64,000 nt of DNA, taken from positions 1 to 64,000 of the forward strand of contig CAJBBX010000130.1 in NCBI GenBank assembly GCA_903951425.1, given 5' to 3'. A model generated the notes under the pieces. The model saw nothing but the letters and a program-made list of their open reading frames with translations. It did no database searches and was not told the DNA's origin. A program made the translations under genes and the position numbers. Origin of the DNA: an uncultured Chthonomonas sp. GTDB lineage: Bacteria; Armatimonadota; Chthonomonadetes; Chthonomonadales; CAJBBX01. This document shows, piece by piece, positions 56,401-64,000 of this stretch (positions within the stretch are counted from its first letter, which is position 1; every line of letters starts with the position of its first letter).

Positions 56401-56698
56401 CCACGCGGTCGGGCGCCAGGTGGCGGCTCTCGTAGCGCTTGCCGGCCGCATCCACCGCGTAGGTGTAGCCACCCTCGGCCCATCCCGCCACGCCGCGCGG
56501 CCAGGGGCTGCCGATGGGCGCGAGGATGGAGTGCGGCTCCAGCGCCCCGCCAGGCCGCCGGAGCGTCAGCGATCGGAGCGCCGGACGAGCGGTATCGACC
56601 TCGGCGCGGCCGAACCGCGCCTCAAGGACGGCGGGCCCGGCGGGGGACTGGACCGTCGCCTGTGCGGCGAGCAGCAGGACCGGTAGCGCGAAGTGCAT
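53423..56698 (-). CDS. Secreted six-hairpin glycosidase-like protein with C-terminal LamG domain
   Basis: The protein is 1091 aa from ATG 56698, with AAGGAG upstream and a signal peptide (MHFALPVLLLAAQATVQS). An N-terminal beta-supersandwich (about residues 20-330) precedes an (alpha/alpha)6 barrel (about 340-720) with NFGYDWGGGFADARLNN, WYYDAMPSSGVNANHNALLY and AAGADEPYLSDMVVVPAALV. A LamG/concanavalin-like domain follows from about 800 (GRWSMDGQGALG; DGAWHHAAAVYDRRTQRLAL), then a final beta-domain. The fold suggests GH63-, GH94- or GH78-like inverting hydrolases, but no family is certain. The last ten bases of its 5' leader plus the start codon (gctcaccccatg) match those of the GH78 gene, hinting at common duplication or regulation. 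Confidence 0.75.
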   Translation of the reverse strand: MHFALPVLLLAAQATVQSPAGPAVLEARFGRAEVDTARPALRSLTLRRPGGALEPHSILAPIGSPWPRGVAGWAEGGYTYAVDAAGKRYESRHLAPDRVVAGAPGKLVLEGVKLAAGPGEKPVATERWVLSTAGGDLSWTVERRWLVPFAARLAGTPGLFSSFRRATDAELLSNSVTHTLWVQPDGLRSWLDPTYRAWPADYKLSLDNCAVVARPDAWAVAKLWTSWHAEADPRLSAKGGHLYRRGFFGWRAELGAVSSPVMPRNYRAGEVERVTLTVASVDKRATGYQLTAEVPDKEVQGALQSFYGSLLNGGVVNDQKHFNFGNETDGWYYDGSTWMQGLALAAGVPAAGKTAQEPYNVASAFRGHLAAILGTLDPTGRGNFGYDWGGGFADARLNNVTGAREYLLHTGDLAFIRQILPDLERGVGWFLARRNAQGLADLGPVAHWYYDAMPSSGVNANHNALLYRACRQMAEMQAAAGHADKSRMYTKVADEVRSAFNATLWNEEAPGGPRITDWIAHSGEKVTYAADVCQFPAVAFGMIPQDRARRLLATLDRRITELERDYGYTGSASLSAYWPVPDHLNGLAWQRAFPIYMNCGSFLAITYYEIMARIQAGDVDGAWERMRRFSQGIRRHSGAGNNWVTVKGEVAAGADEPYLSDMVVVPAALVRGFLGIEPTWDRLVVRPHLPKGWKRASAEILYKGVRTRVVIDGEQVTVTPLGRAFTPTKSLTWEVRSGPAAEWQMTVSRHFANGATPPQVGAGIDLHGGSAVTLKRLRPARGLVGRWSMDGQGALGAEGPVAFGQAGPLPDTASARFEGQSHLSAPNPGAFSFGPKESFTLQCRLKAFTQESQVLISRPNAYCLYVKEGKLAAWIMQDGVAHREALGSAPAADGAWHHAAAVYDRRTQRLALYLDGKLDTPDCLPSPANPMDISPIGLSSSGAPVNIGGLGQGFRFVGSIADVRVHAGALSPSELSYPAPSAETVPVPRLAARGEYTSSVCDWGQAATLHSMEMVCALNGGQVNAVVECSSDGFKTVAKRVPVAIKPGRISYRANAGAWRFMRIRLALTAAGDGSRTPEVTGVRFRAHPAR

Positions 56699-56911
56699 GG
56701 GGTGAGCTCCTTGGCGGGGGTCGGGGGTTGCAAGTCTGGAGCCGAAAGTACAAAGTCGATGGACCGGTGCGACGGCGCGACGCATGGCATGCGCCCCGTT
56801 CAGGGCACTCTACCACGTGAGCCGGAGTTCCGTGCCATAACAAGCGCAACGGGCTGTGCGGACCGACGGATTGCGCGGCCCGGCATCGCCCGTTACGAAA
56901 GGCCTCCGACC

Positions 56912-57993
56912 GTGGACCTGACCGTAAACCCAGACGACGCAGTCTACCGCCGGCTGGCCGAGCATCTGGACCGGCTGCCCGGCGGCTTCGCGCCGACCAA
57001 GCGCGGATCCGAGATCACGCTACTGAAGCGGCTCTTCACCGCGGAGGAGGCCGACCTGGCGGTCCACCTGACGCTCGCTCGTGAGGACGCGGCCACGATC
57101 GCCGCTCGCGCAGGCATCGACGCGGACGGGGTCGATGCCCGGCTGCGCGAGATGGCTCGGAAGGGCCTCATCTTCTCGGTCTACTCGGAGGGCGGGCCCA
57201 CGCTCTTCCAGGCGGTTCCGTTCGTCGTCGGCATCTGGGAGTTCCAGGTCAACAACCTCAGCTCGGGCCTGATCCGCAACCTGGCGGTCTACTACGGCTC
57301 TTCGACCGACGGCCCGGAGGCGGCCTCGGGCGCGCAGATGCGGACGATCCCCATCAACCGCAGCATCGACCCCGACCGGCAGGCCATGCCCTACGAGCAG
57401 GCGCATGAGCTGGCGGCCGCGCATGCCCGGTTCGCCGTGGCGCCCTGCATCTGCCGCGCGGCCGCGGACGTGGTCGGCAAGGGATGCGCCGCGCCTCGGG
57501 AGGCCTGCCTGGTATTCGGCGATTGGGCCGACTACTACGTGCGCACCGGACGCGGCAGGGCGATCGATGCCTCCGAGGTGCACGCGATCATCGATGCCGC
57601 CGACGCGGCGAACCTGGTGCTGCAGCCCAGCAACTCCCAGAGGCCGCTTTCCTCTGTTGCTGTTGCGCCTGCTGCTGCGGCGTGCTGCGCTCCTTGCGGG
57701 GCAATCCGAGGCCGGCTGAGGCAGTGGCGAGCGCGTTCACCGCGGCATACAGCGGCGACGCCTGCACTGGATGCCTGGTATGCGTGGCGCGGTGCCCCAT
57801 GGGCGCGATGACCGCCGGCGACGGGATGGCTGAGTTCAATGCCGATCGCTGCATCGGTTGCGGCCTCTGCGTGACGACGTGCCCGACCGGCGCCATGCGG
57901 CTCGAACGCCGCCATGGCGAGGGGCCCGAGGTGCCCGCCACGATGGACGCGGCATGGCGAGCCGCCGGGCGCAGGGACCGGCAGGCGCCGTAG
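56912..57993 (+). pseudogene. Cysteine-rich 4Fe-4S ferredoxin-type protein, frameshifted at about 57640
   Basis: The first frame starts at GTG 56912 (MDLTVNPDDAVYRRLAEHLD), with AAAGG upstream, and contains a winged-helix-like N-terminus (AATIAARAGIDADGV) and the APCICRAAADVVGKGC segment. At NLVLQPSNSQ (57640) the frame loses sense. The continuation in frame +1 restores AAFLCCCCACCCGVLRSLRG and two 4Fe-4S motifs, CTGCLVCVARCPMG and CIGCGLCVTTCPTG, ending at TAG 57993. Reading cag-aag-gcc instead of cag-agg-cc would mend it, so one base appears missing. This may be a sequencing error, a true mutation or a recoding site. Intact relatives are about 360 aa and probably act in electron transfer. 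Confidence 0.8.
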
Positions 57994-58020
57994 CCGCCGG
58001 CACACCATCACACCGGCGGC
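57993..58020. terminator. Hairpin between convergent ferredoxin and bL25 genes
   Basis: gccgccgg (57993-58000) pairs with ccggcggc (58013-58020) across a 12-base loop. It sits in the 39-bp gap and overlaps the last base of the ferredoxin stop. No T-run. Confidence 0.5.
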
Positions 58021-58032
58021 ACGGAAGCAGGG

Positions 58033-58647
58033 CTACGCGGTCGGCTCAGCCTCGGCGGCGGCTTCGGCGGCCTCCTCGCGCTTGGACTTCGGAACGGCGG
58101 AAGCGACGACCTCATCGGGGCTGCCCAGCACGGTCACGTTGGCGGGCAGGACAAGGTCGCCGACGCGAATGCGGTCGAGCGGCGCCTCCAGGGCGGACAG
58201 GTCCACATCGATGTGCCCCGGCAGGTCGGCGGGCAGTGCCGCCACGCGCAGGTGGTTCCTCTCAGTGACGATGGCCGCGCCGAACACCTTGGCGGCAGTC
58301 GCCTCCCCCACGAAACGGAGCGGAACGTCCACGGTCGTGATCTCGGTCATTCGCAACTCGAGTAGCTCGACGTGGAGGAACGTGCCAGTGATGGGATGCC
58401 GGTCCACCTTGTGTACCAGGACCTGCATGGCCGCGTCTTCACCGATGCATAGCTGGACCCGAGTTGAGGTCCCGGCCTTCTGGTAGACCTTCTGGAACTC
58501 AGGGACGGCCACCGTGACGTGGACCGACTCGCTTCCGTGCCGGTAGACGGACGCGGGCACCAGGCCCGCCTTGCGCAACTGCTTGGCCGGCTTTCCGAGA
58601 ACGTTGCGGGGCTCTGCGCGCAACGTAAGGCTCCTGTCATCTTTCAT
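58033..58647 (-). CDS. rplY: 50S ribosomal protein bL25 (Ctc/TL5 form)
   Basis: The protein is 204 aa from ATG 58647, with a strong AAAGGAG upstream on the minus strand. The N-terminal 5S-rRNA-binding domain (LTLRAEPRNVLGKPAKQLRK followed by AGLVPASVYR) and the C-terminal TL5/Ctc beta-domain (VPLRFVGEATAAKVFGAAIV; LPGHIDVDLSALEAPLDRIR) are both present. This is the long general-stress form rather than the short gamma-proteobacterial L25. The acidic Ala/Glu-rich tail (EEAAEAAAEAE) is usual. The typical neighbours prs and pth are missing, so it stands alone among carbohydrate genes. Confidence 0.95.
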   Translation of the reverse strand: MKDDRSLTLRAEPRNVLGKPAKQLRKAGLVPASVYRHGSESVHVTVAVPEFQKVYQKAGTSTRVQLCIGEDAAMQVLVHKVDRHPITGTFLHVELLELRMTEITTVDVPLRFVGEATAAKVFGAAIVTERNHLRVAALPADLPGHIDVDLSALEAPLDRIRVGDLVLPANVTVLGSPDEVVASAVPKSKREEAAEAAAEAEPTA

Positions 58648-58998
58648 GAGACGTCAACTCCTTTCATGGAGGACGAACGTGGTGTCTCGGCCGCAGTGCG
58701 GCGCAGGGGACTCGGGGCAGGCGGCATGGGGGGCGCGCAAGCGCAAGAGGCAGGGCCGCCTGATTGGGCGCCCAGCGATCGAGGACCACCATCGGTATAC
58801 CGCGAATCGAGGCAGAGACGCCGGTTTTTTTCGTATCTGTGAGTACAAGCTGAGGTACGTTGGCGCAGTCCGGTGCGCCGCCCTGGTCACTCAGGCCTAC
58901 GTGCCCGAGTCTCCGGGGCTGTGCGCATTTGCGCTTGTGCGGCGGCTACACTGTGGGGAACGGCGGCATCGGCGCCGCCCGCCGGACCGGAGGTAACC
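58648..58998. other. Intergenic region between divergent bL25 and propeller-GH genes
   Basis: This 351-bp stretch must hold two outward promoters. A seven-T run at 58824-58830 stands out from the GC-rich background but has no strong stem before it. No tRNA, riboswitch-like element or convincing -35/-10 pair was found. Confidence 0.35.
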
Positions 58999-60411
58999 AT
59001 GAAGGGAGCGTGCGCGGCCAGCATCCTGGCCGCATGGGCGCTGGTCGGCGCGGGCCTGCCGGCGCGGGGCATGGAGGGTGAAGTGACCATTGGAGCCCGC
59101 TGGGAGCTGTTCGTCGACCGCTACCTGATCTCCGAGATGCAGGGCGCCCGCCTGAAGCTCCACGAGCCCCGGCGAGGCGAGGTGGTCCTCGTTACGGACA
59201 AGCCCTGGGAGGGGCCCGACAGCGCCTACTACACCGTCCTGCGCGACGGCGACTCGCTGCGGCTCTACTACCGCGGCCTCTGCCCGTCCGACGCCTCGGA
59301 GAAGCAGGTCTGCTGCGTGGCCGAGAGCAAGGACGGCATCGCCTTCACCCGCCCGGAGCTGGGCCTCTTCGACGTGGGCGGCACCAAAGCCAACAACGTG
59401 GTCTACCAGGGCGTGGAGGCGCACAACTTCGCGCCGTTCCTTGACACGAACCCCCGCTGCAAGCCCGAGGAGCGCTACAAGGCCGTGGCGGGCATCGACA
59501 GCCGCCTTTTCGCCTTCGTCTCGCCGGACGGCCTCCGCTGGAAGAAGCTGCAGCCGGAGCCGGTCATCACCCAGGGCGCGTTCGACTCGCTAAACATCGC
59601 GTTCTGGGATAGCCGCGTGGGGACCTACCGCTGCTACTCGCGCTACTGGCAGGCGGGCGGCTACAGCGGCGCACGGGCGATCCAGAGCTGTACCTCCAAG
59701 GACCTGGTCCACTGGGACAAGCCGGAGCCCAACCTCTACGATCAGGGCGCGCCTATGGAGCACTTCTACACCAACGCCACCTGGCCCTGCCCCGGCGCCG
59801 AGCAGATCCTCCTCTCCTTCCCCAAGCGCTTCATGCCCGACCGCCTGAAGCTGCCCGGCTACACCGAGCGCGGCGTGAGCGACGCCGTCTTCATGTCCAG
59901 CCGCGACGGCGTCCACTGGAGCCGCCCGTTCCTGGAGGCCTGGGTGCGGCCGGGCCAGGACCAGCACAACTGGACCCAGCGCAGCAACATGCCGGCCTGG
60001 GGCATCGTGCAGACGGCGCCGGACGAGTTCTCCATGTACATCAGCGAACACTACGGCTGGCCCGACAACCGGCTGCGGCGGTTGACGATCCCCCGCCACC
60101 GCTTCGCGTCGATTCACGGCGACGCCGTCGTGGGAACGGCTCTGACCCGCCCGCTACTGCTGGAGGGCGCCGACCTGGTGGTGAACTACGCCACCTCGGC
60201 GGCGGGCTCGATCCGCCTGCAGCTCGAGGATGCGGACGGCAAGCCCTACCCCGGCTTCGCGCTGGCCGATATGGAGCCGCTCTACGGCGACGAGATGGAC
60301 GCGCCGATCCGCTGGAAGGGCGGCAAGGCGGGCGCCCTGGCCGGCAAGCCGGTCCGGCTGCGCGTGGAGCTACAGGACGCCGACCTGTACGCCTTTCGCA
60401 TGGCGCCGTAG
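58999..60411 (+). CDS. Exported five-bladed beta-propeller glycoside hydrolase-like protein (GH32/GH43 superfamily)
   Basis: The protein is 470 aa from ATG 58999 with GGAGG at 58990-58994. Signal peptide: MKGACAASILAAWALVGAGL. It opens with the WELFVDRYLISEM block and then repeats blade motifs: YYTVLRDGDSLRLYYRG, CVAESKDGIAFTRPELGLFD, FAFVSPDGLRWKKLQPEP and VFMSSRDGVHWSRPFLEAW. These S.DG..W units are typical of arabinanase/levansucrase-superfamily proteins common in polysaccharide-degrading bacteria. The invertase WMNDPNG motif is not seen, so substrate and catalysis are unassigned. A C-terminal beta-sandwich follows (SIRLQLEDADGKPYPGF). Confidence 0.78.
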   Translation: MKGACAASILAAWALVGAGLPARGMEGEVTIGARWELFVDRYLISEMQGARLKLHEPRRGEVVLVTDKPWEGPDSAYYTVLRDGDSLRLYYRGLCPSDASEKQVCCVAESKDGIAFTRPELGLFDVGGTKANNVVYQGVEAHNFAPFLDTNPRCKPEERYKAVAGIDSRLFAFVSPDGLRWKKLQPEPVITQGAFDSLNIAFWDSRVGTYRCYSRYWQAGGYSGARAIQSCTSKDLVHWDKPEPNLYDQGAPMEHFYTNATWPCPGAEQILLSFPKRFMPDRLKLPGYTERGVSDAVFMSSRDGVHWSRPFLEAWVRPGQDQHNWTQRSNMPAWGIVQTAPDEFSMYISEHYGWPDNRLRRLTIPRHRFASIHGDAVVGTALTRPLLLEGADLVVNYATSAAGSIRLQLEDADGKPYPGFALADMEPLYGDEMDAPIRWKGGKAGALAGKPVRLRVELQDADLYAFRMAP

Positions 60412-60453
60412 CCGCGGGAGGCAGCGCCCTGGACCGTCGGTCGAGTGCCTGTC

Positions 60454-60477
60454 CGCCTGCCTGCCGGCAGACAGGCG
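60454..60477. repeat. 24-bp near-perfect palindrome
   Basis: cgcctg, c, ctgccggcag, a, caggcg: both arms pair fully except one C/A mismatch. It lies 43 bp after the propeller-GH stop. Candidate terminator hairpin or dimeric protein-binding site. Confidence 0.5.
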
Positions 60478-60507
60478 CATCGCGCCGCGCCACCGCGCCG
60501 TAGTCGG

Positions 60508-60533
60508 TGGCTCGGGCCCCCGTGCCCGAGCCA
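60508..60533. terminator. 10-bp stem hairpin in the same intergenic gap
   Basis: tggctcgggc (60508-60517) pairs perfectly with gcccgagcca (60524-60533) around the loop ccccgt. No T-run. It is the second strong structure within 80 bp, so this gap between the propeller GH and LamG genes is a likely transcription stop or a REP-like element. Confidence 0.5.
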
Positions 60534-60677
60534 TGCGCACCACCACCCGCCACAGACCGCGACCCCATACACAACATGACGCCACCCAAACTCAGTGCAC
60601 CCTGTCATATTCCATCCTCGCGGAACGGCGCCAGAGATTGCCGGTTTCGCTGTAACATTGCGCGCGACCGCTGCGTC

Positions 60678-60683
60678 TATAAT
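60678..60683 (+). promoter_or_regulatory. -10 box (TATAAT) placed for a leaderless transcript
   Basis: A perfect TATAAT ends six bases before the ATG at 60690, putting the expected transcription start at or next to the A of the start codon. The gene has no Shine-Dalgarno element. A -35 match is poor: TTGCGC at 60658-60663 has a 14-bp spacer. Confidence 0.55.
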
Positions 60684-60689
60684 CATTAG

Positions 60690-62588
60690 ATGGCGCAGGC
60701 GAGCCGGGCTGTCAATGGCGCGGCTCAGGCTCAGGTTCTGCACCGATCCGGAAATACCACGTTGACGGAACTACAGAGGCTACTGCAGAGCGTGATGGAC
60801 GCCGCCGACAGCTCAATGGGGAAGATCCCAGTAGCTCAGGGTTCCCCGGTGCTGGTCGGCGCGGCTTCCCAGATCCAGAATGCACAAGATCTGGCGCCGG
60901 AGATCGAACTGGACGCCGAGACAGGCTGGTTCGTGGAGGTTGACGCAAGCAACACCATCACCAAGGCCGGCTGGGACCCCCGGGAGGAGGTGTCCGACGT
61001 CATCATCTGGCGGGCCGACCAGGGGGTCACCGAGTCGGACAACGAGATCACGGAGTGGGACACTTGGTGGCCTGAGGGTGGGAGCGCACTCACCGCAGTA
61101 GCGACCACCGACAACCCGCCGTACACGTCACCGCCCACGTGGGAGGAGCACGTGTTTGGTCATGGGGCCCGGCGCCTGCCGGCCCTGTCAGGCCCGGAGT
61201 CGTTCTTCATGCGGAGTCGCGATCGCCTCTCGGATGAACTGCAGATGGGCGATGGGGCGACCCACACTCTTATCTTCTGGGTACGGTTTGATCCGACGAC
61301 TGTCTCATTGCCGATGGCCATCTGCAGCAACTGGGGCGGCGCGCTTTCAGTGCACAGCTACTGGCTCGGAGTAACCGCTGACGGCAAGCTCACCTACAAA
61401 GTCAGCGCCAATGGGTCCACCGTGGCAGCCACCGTATCGTCTACCAGCGCACTCAACCAGACCGGTTGGTACCGCGTGGCCGGGCGGTACAACGGCGCAA
61501 CCATCGCCGTTGGCCTCTCCTATCTCGACGATGACACTGACATGGACTGGGAGTACGAGACGTACACTGGCGATGTCTATGGAACGGAAGGGACAGGTGC
61601 CGGTCTCTATGTTGGTGGCGGTACCGATGGCGACCGCTTCGCCGGACACATCGTGGCGGGCTACTACTTCAGGTCGGGGCTCGATGACAGCGACGTTGAC
61701 CTGCTCGCTGGTGAGGGCGTCGAGGAGCCGATCCCATACCTCGACATCTTGACGAACCCTCTCTACGAAGGGCCCATCCGCGACGATCTGGTCAGTTGCT
61801 GGCCCCTGGACGAGCCGTCCGGCGGCTACGCCTACGACAAGTGCGGTGTCAACAACCTCCATTGGGGCTTCTGGTGGCAAGGCGCCGCTCCGGGGCCCGG
61901 AGCACCGGACTTCCCCGGTGTCAGGTTGCGCCGGACCGGCGGCCAGAGCCCCACGGATATGCAGTACTTCGTGTGTGACGACCTCGGCGCGGCACTCAGC
62001 GACTCGACCGACCCGCAGAGCCCCAACTACCCGCATCGCCGGATGACCCTGATTGCCGTGGTCCAGCCGGAGACGTACCTGCAGGCATTGGAGGGGTTGG
62101 TCGGGCTGGGGAATAGCTCCAGCTCCGGACCCTACCGAATGTGGGAGACCAACGCCGCCTACCACAGGGACAACAGCAATCCCTCGCACGACGCCAGCGC
62201 GTGGCTCTATGCCGACCCGACCCAAGCGCCGGAGGAGAGCACGCAGACCTCCTACGGCGGGCTCGACACGTCAGCCCACGTCCTGTGCACCACCTGGGGG
62301 CCCGCAGGGAACCTGCCGTATGCGCTCACACTCTACGTGGATGATCCGACCACTCCATTTGAGCCGCCGCATGACATGGCAGGCAAGACCGTCAACAATG
62401 TCTACGTAGAGGTCGACCCCATCACGTTCAACCGGTTCAGCTTTGGCGCAGTCAGGCGGGCGGACGGCAGCGTTCTATACCCGTTCGACGGATACATCGG
62501 CATCCTCATCGTGGTACCCAGAGAGGTCACCGACGAGGAGCGCGTCGCCCTGATGCAGTGGGCCAAGCACACCGCAAGGCTGGCATAG
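60690..62588 (+). CDS. LamG/concanavalin A-like lectin-domain protein without signal peptide
   Basis: The protein is 632 aa from ATG 60690, apparently from a leaderless mRNA. Residues about 1-110 are unrecognised and contain a low-complexity QAQVLHRSGNTTLTELQRLL stretch. Two concanavalin-like units follow: about 130-320 (ATHTLIFWVRFDPTTVSLPM; TGWYRVAGRYNGATIAVGLS) and about 390-632 (FNRFSFGAVRRADGSVLYPF; YIGILIVVPREVTDEERVAL). The second pattern is common in phage-tail and secreted LamG proteins. No signal peptide is visible, unlike nearby secreted proteins. Codon use is less GC-biased than the neighbouring glycosidases, and no other phage genes are seen. Could be a transferred structural or adhesion protein. 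Confidence 0.7.
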   Translation: MAQASRAVNGAAQAQVLHRSGNTTLTELQRLLQSVMDAADSSMGKIPVAQGSPVLVGAASQIQNAQDLAPEIELDAETGWFVEVDASNTITKAGWDPREEVSDVIIWRADQGVTESDNEITEWDTWWPEGGSALTAVATTDNPPYTSPPTWEEHVFGHGARRLPALSGPESFFMRSRDRLSDELQMGDGATHTLIFWVRFDPTTVSLPMAICSNWGGALSVHSYWLGVTADGKLTYKVSANGSTVAATVSSTSALNQTGWYRVAGRYNGATIAVGLSYLDDDTDMDWEYETYTGDVYGTEGTGAGLYVGGGTDGDRFAGHIVAGYYFRSGLDDSDVDLLAGEGVEEPIPYLDILTNPLYEGPIRDDLVSCWPLDEPSGGYAYDKCGVNNLHWGFWWQGAAPGPGAPDFPGVRLRRTGGQSPTDMQYFVCDDLGAALSDSTDPQSPNYPHRRMTLIAVVQPETYLQALEGLVGLGNSSSSGPYRMWETNAAYHRDNSNPSHDASAWLYADPTQAPEESTQTSYGGLDTSAHVLCTTWGPAGNLPYALTLYVDDPTTPFEPPHDMAGKTVNNVYVEVDPITFNRFSFGAVRRADGSVLYPFDGYIGILIVVPREVTDEERVALMQWAKHTARLA

Positions 62589-62600
62589 GGCGTTCACGTC

Positions 62601-62626
62601 AGCGCCCGCGCCCCCGCGCGGGCGCT
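62601..62626. terminator. Hairpin between LamG and WD40 genes
   Basis: agcgcccgcg (62601-62610) pairs with cgcgggcgct (62617-62626) over a 6-base loop, 12 bp after the LamG stop and 21 bp before the next ATG. No T-run. It could end transcription, or shape the 5' leader of the next gene. Confidence 0.45.
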
Positions 62627-62647
62627 TCACTACACGGGAGAAAGACA

Positions 62648-64000
62648 ATGGTCTCCAACACTCTCATGCGGCTCCTGCGCCCTCTGGTACTGGCCCTGGT
62701 CGTGGCGGTCGCATCGTCGGCCCTCGCTCAGAGCCGACCGGACATCGTCTGGAAGGTGGCTCTACCAGCACAGCCCACTGCTTACGCGGTGTCGCCTGAC
62801 GGCTCGCACCTCGCTTGCGGCTTCGACAGCAATGCCGTGTCCGTCCATCGAACCGTCGACGGCGGCGTCACGCACACCTTGACTGTGCCCGGGGCATCGA
62901 AGATCTGGGCATTGGCGTTTGTTGGCGGCGGGCAGTTCCTAGCGGTCAGTTGGCAGCGGACCTCAAGCAGTGGCCAGAATTTCGTTGGCTACTTCCGTGT
63001 TTCTGACGGACAGGTCGAGCAGACCTTCCATCAGTTGATTCCCAGTGGCAATGCGCTTGCCCTAGCCTCAAGCCCGGATGGCCGGCGCCTGGCATGGGGC
63101 TCGTCGCCGATCAGACTCGGTGGTGACGCCGGGTGGGACTACCGTTCGATCGGCGTCTACGACACAATGAACGAGGTGATGGATCGGTACTTCGAAGTCC
63201 AACATACTACGGTTTCGATGGCATATTCGAATTCCGGGCAGTTGTTGGCCTCCGGTCACTATAGTGCCATCAACATACTCCGCCTTGCTGACCGCACTGT
63301 GGTACCGATACCGAATGCCGCAGGCTATGATCAGACAAATACGGCTGTGTTGTTCTCTCCAGACGATAGTCTGCTGGCAACTGGTGCAGGCAACTACGCC
63401 AATGTAACGTTCGGAAAGCCCTATGTGCGATTGTGGGGCCTGCAGGACGGCGTCGTAGTCCGGACGTTGGCGGGCAGCACACTGGCGGCGAACAGCCTGG
63501 CGTTCATGGCGGATGGGACCGTGCTCATGGCGGGCGGCGGCAGCTTCACGACAGGTCGTCCAGACCGCACCACACCCACGGGCGGAGTCCTTTTCTGGAG
63601 GGTCTCTGACGGCGAGCTTCTGCGCGTTTGGGAGGACTTGGCCGATGTGAACCACTGCGTGCTCGACGCCAAGTTCTCGCCCGACCAGTCGATGATCAGC
63701 TACGTCACCCGAGGCGAGGCGCCCTCCCTTGTGCTGGCGCGCAACCCCTACGGCCCGACCGCGCCCACGTCCATCGACCTGCCCAACGTCAACGGCAGGA
63801 TCGGCGATAACGTCACGATTACGGCCAACCTCTGGAACTCAGGGCGGCCCGTGGCCGACCGAGCGCTCACGGTGAGCATTGATGGGGTGGCGCTGGGCTC
63901 CGCAACCACCGACGCCGCCGGCCACATCGCCCTGCCCTACGCCATTCCCGAGGGCACGGGCGCCGGAACGCGGGAGATTGCCGCCGAGTTCGCCGGTGAC
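62648..64000 (+). CDS. Exported WD40-like propeller protein with Ig-like module (3' partial)
   Basis: It opens at ATG 62648 with GGGAGA at 62636-62641 and runs in frame to the window end (451 residues seen). Signal peptide: LLRPLVLALVVAVASSALAQ. Residues about 35-380 form WD40-type blades (AYAVSPDGSHLACGFDSNAV; ALASSPDGRRLAWGSS; VLFSPDDSLLATGAGNY; DAKFSPDQSMISYVTRG). From about 385 an Ig-like module starts (VNGRIGDNVTITANLWNSGR) and leads into AIPEGTGAGTREIAAEFAGD, matching the C-terminal modules of the proteins at 2-3277 and 7130-10246. A surface or extracellular role is inferred. Confidence 0.85.
   Translation, partial: MVSNTLMRLLRPLVLALVVAVASSALAQSRPDIVWKVALPAQPTAYAVSPDGSHLACGFDSNAVSVHRTVDGGVTHTLTVPGASKIWALAFVGGGQFLAVSWQRTSSSGQNFVGYFRVSDGQVEQTFHQLIPSGNALALASSPDGRRLAWGSSPIRLGGDAGWDYRSIGVYDTMNEVMDRYFEVQHTTVSMAYSNSGQLLASGHYSAINILRLADRTVVPIPNAAGYDQTNTAVLFSPDDSLLATGAGNYANVTFGKPYVRLWGLQDGVVVRTLAGSTLAANSLAFMADGTVLMAGGGSFTTGRPDRTTPTGGVLFWRVSDGELLRVWEDLADVNHCVLDAKFSPDQSMISYVTRGEAPSLVLARNPYGPTAPTSIDLPNVNGRIGDNVTITANLWNSGRPVADRALTVSIDGVALGSATTDAAGHIALPYAIPEGTGAGTREIAAEFAGD

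Noticed and set aside
58648-58998. tRNA or riboswitch in the gap upstream of bL25
   Set aside because: No T-loop consensus, no cloverleaf-compatible arms and no paired structure before the T-run.
60690-62588. Prophage tail gene
   Set aside because: The concanavalin-like pattern also occurs in phage proteins, but no integrase, terminase, capsid or other phage gene is near.

Overview
The window is GC-rich (roughly two-thirds G+C by eye) and densely packed with long genes for exported proteins: Sec and Tat signal peptides, glycoside hydrolases, SBBP and WD40 propellers, Ig-like repeats. No rRNA, tRNA, IS element or CRISPR array was seen, and bL25 is the only housekeeping marker. The gene repertoire suggests a polysaccharide-degrading bacterium of an Armatimonadota, Hydrogenedentota or Planctomycetota type. 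Armatimonadota is a weak best guess, because nothing here fixes the phylum.

Layout. 1-10.2 kb: the 3' part of a glycine-rich repeat protein with CARDB and Ig-like modules, a clan GH-A glycoside hydrolase, a CoA-acylating acetaldehyde dehydrogenase (AdhE N-domain type), a STAS protein, and an opposed SBBP-propeller protein with the same C-terminal module as the first gene. 10.3-11.0 kb: a gene-poor gap with an orphan minus-strand terminator. 11.0-23.4 kb: an alpha-galactosidase-like protein, an opposed glycyl radical enzyme, a GH67/GH20-like protein and a GH106-type alpha-L-rhamnosidase. 23.4-24.1 kb: a nucleotidyltransferase with an overlapping 77-aa partner. 24.2-29.2 kb: a two-gene unit encoding an exported subtilase and an exported TPR-CHAT protease. 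29.5-37.2 kb: GxGYxYP protein, GH31 and GH78.

37.5-49.6 kb is a defence island: a type I restriction-modification system whose hsdM-hsdS and hsdR are separated by six genes. These are an Abi_C-like protein, a DUF3800 protein, a PIN-GNAT-EVE-like fusion overlapping an ASCH protein, and a DUF6978/DUF1828-1829 pair that runs into hsdR by stop-start overlaps. 50.3-64 kb returns to carbohydrate genes: SASA esterase, GHL15-like, six-hairpin glycosidase with LamG, a frameshifted cysteine-rich ferredoxin, bL25, a five-blade propeller GH, a leaderless LamG-type gene and a WD40/Ig protein cut by the window end.

How the genes fit together (inference). Two rhamnosidase families, an acetylesterase and other exo-acting hydrolases suggest use of acetylated rhamnose-rich plant or algal glycans. 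The glycyl radical enzyme and CoA-acylating aldehyde dehydrogenase could belong to anaerobic deoxysugar fermentation, though they are not co-transcribed. The least described parts are the PIN-GNAT-EVE/ASCH pair inside the type I locus, the exported CHAT-subtilase pair, the nucleotidyltransferase/77-aa pair and the orphan glycyl radical enzyme.
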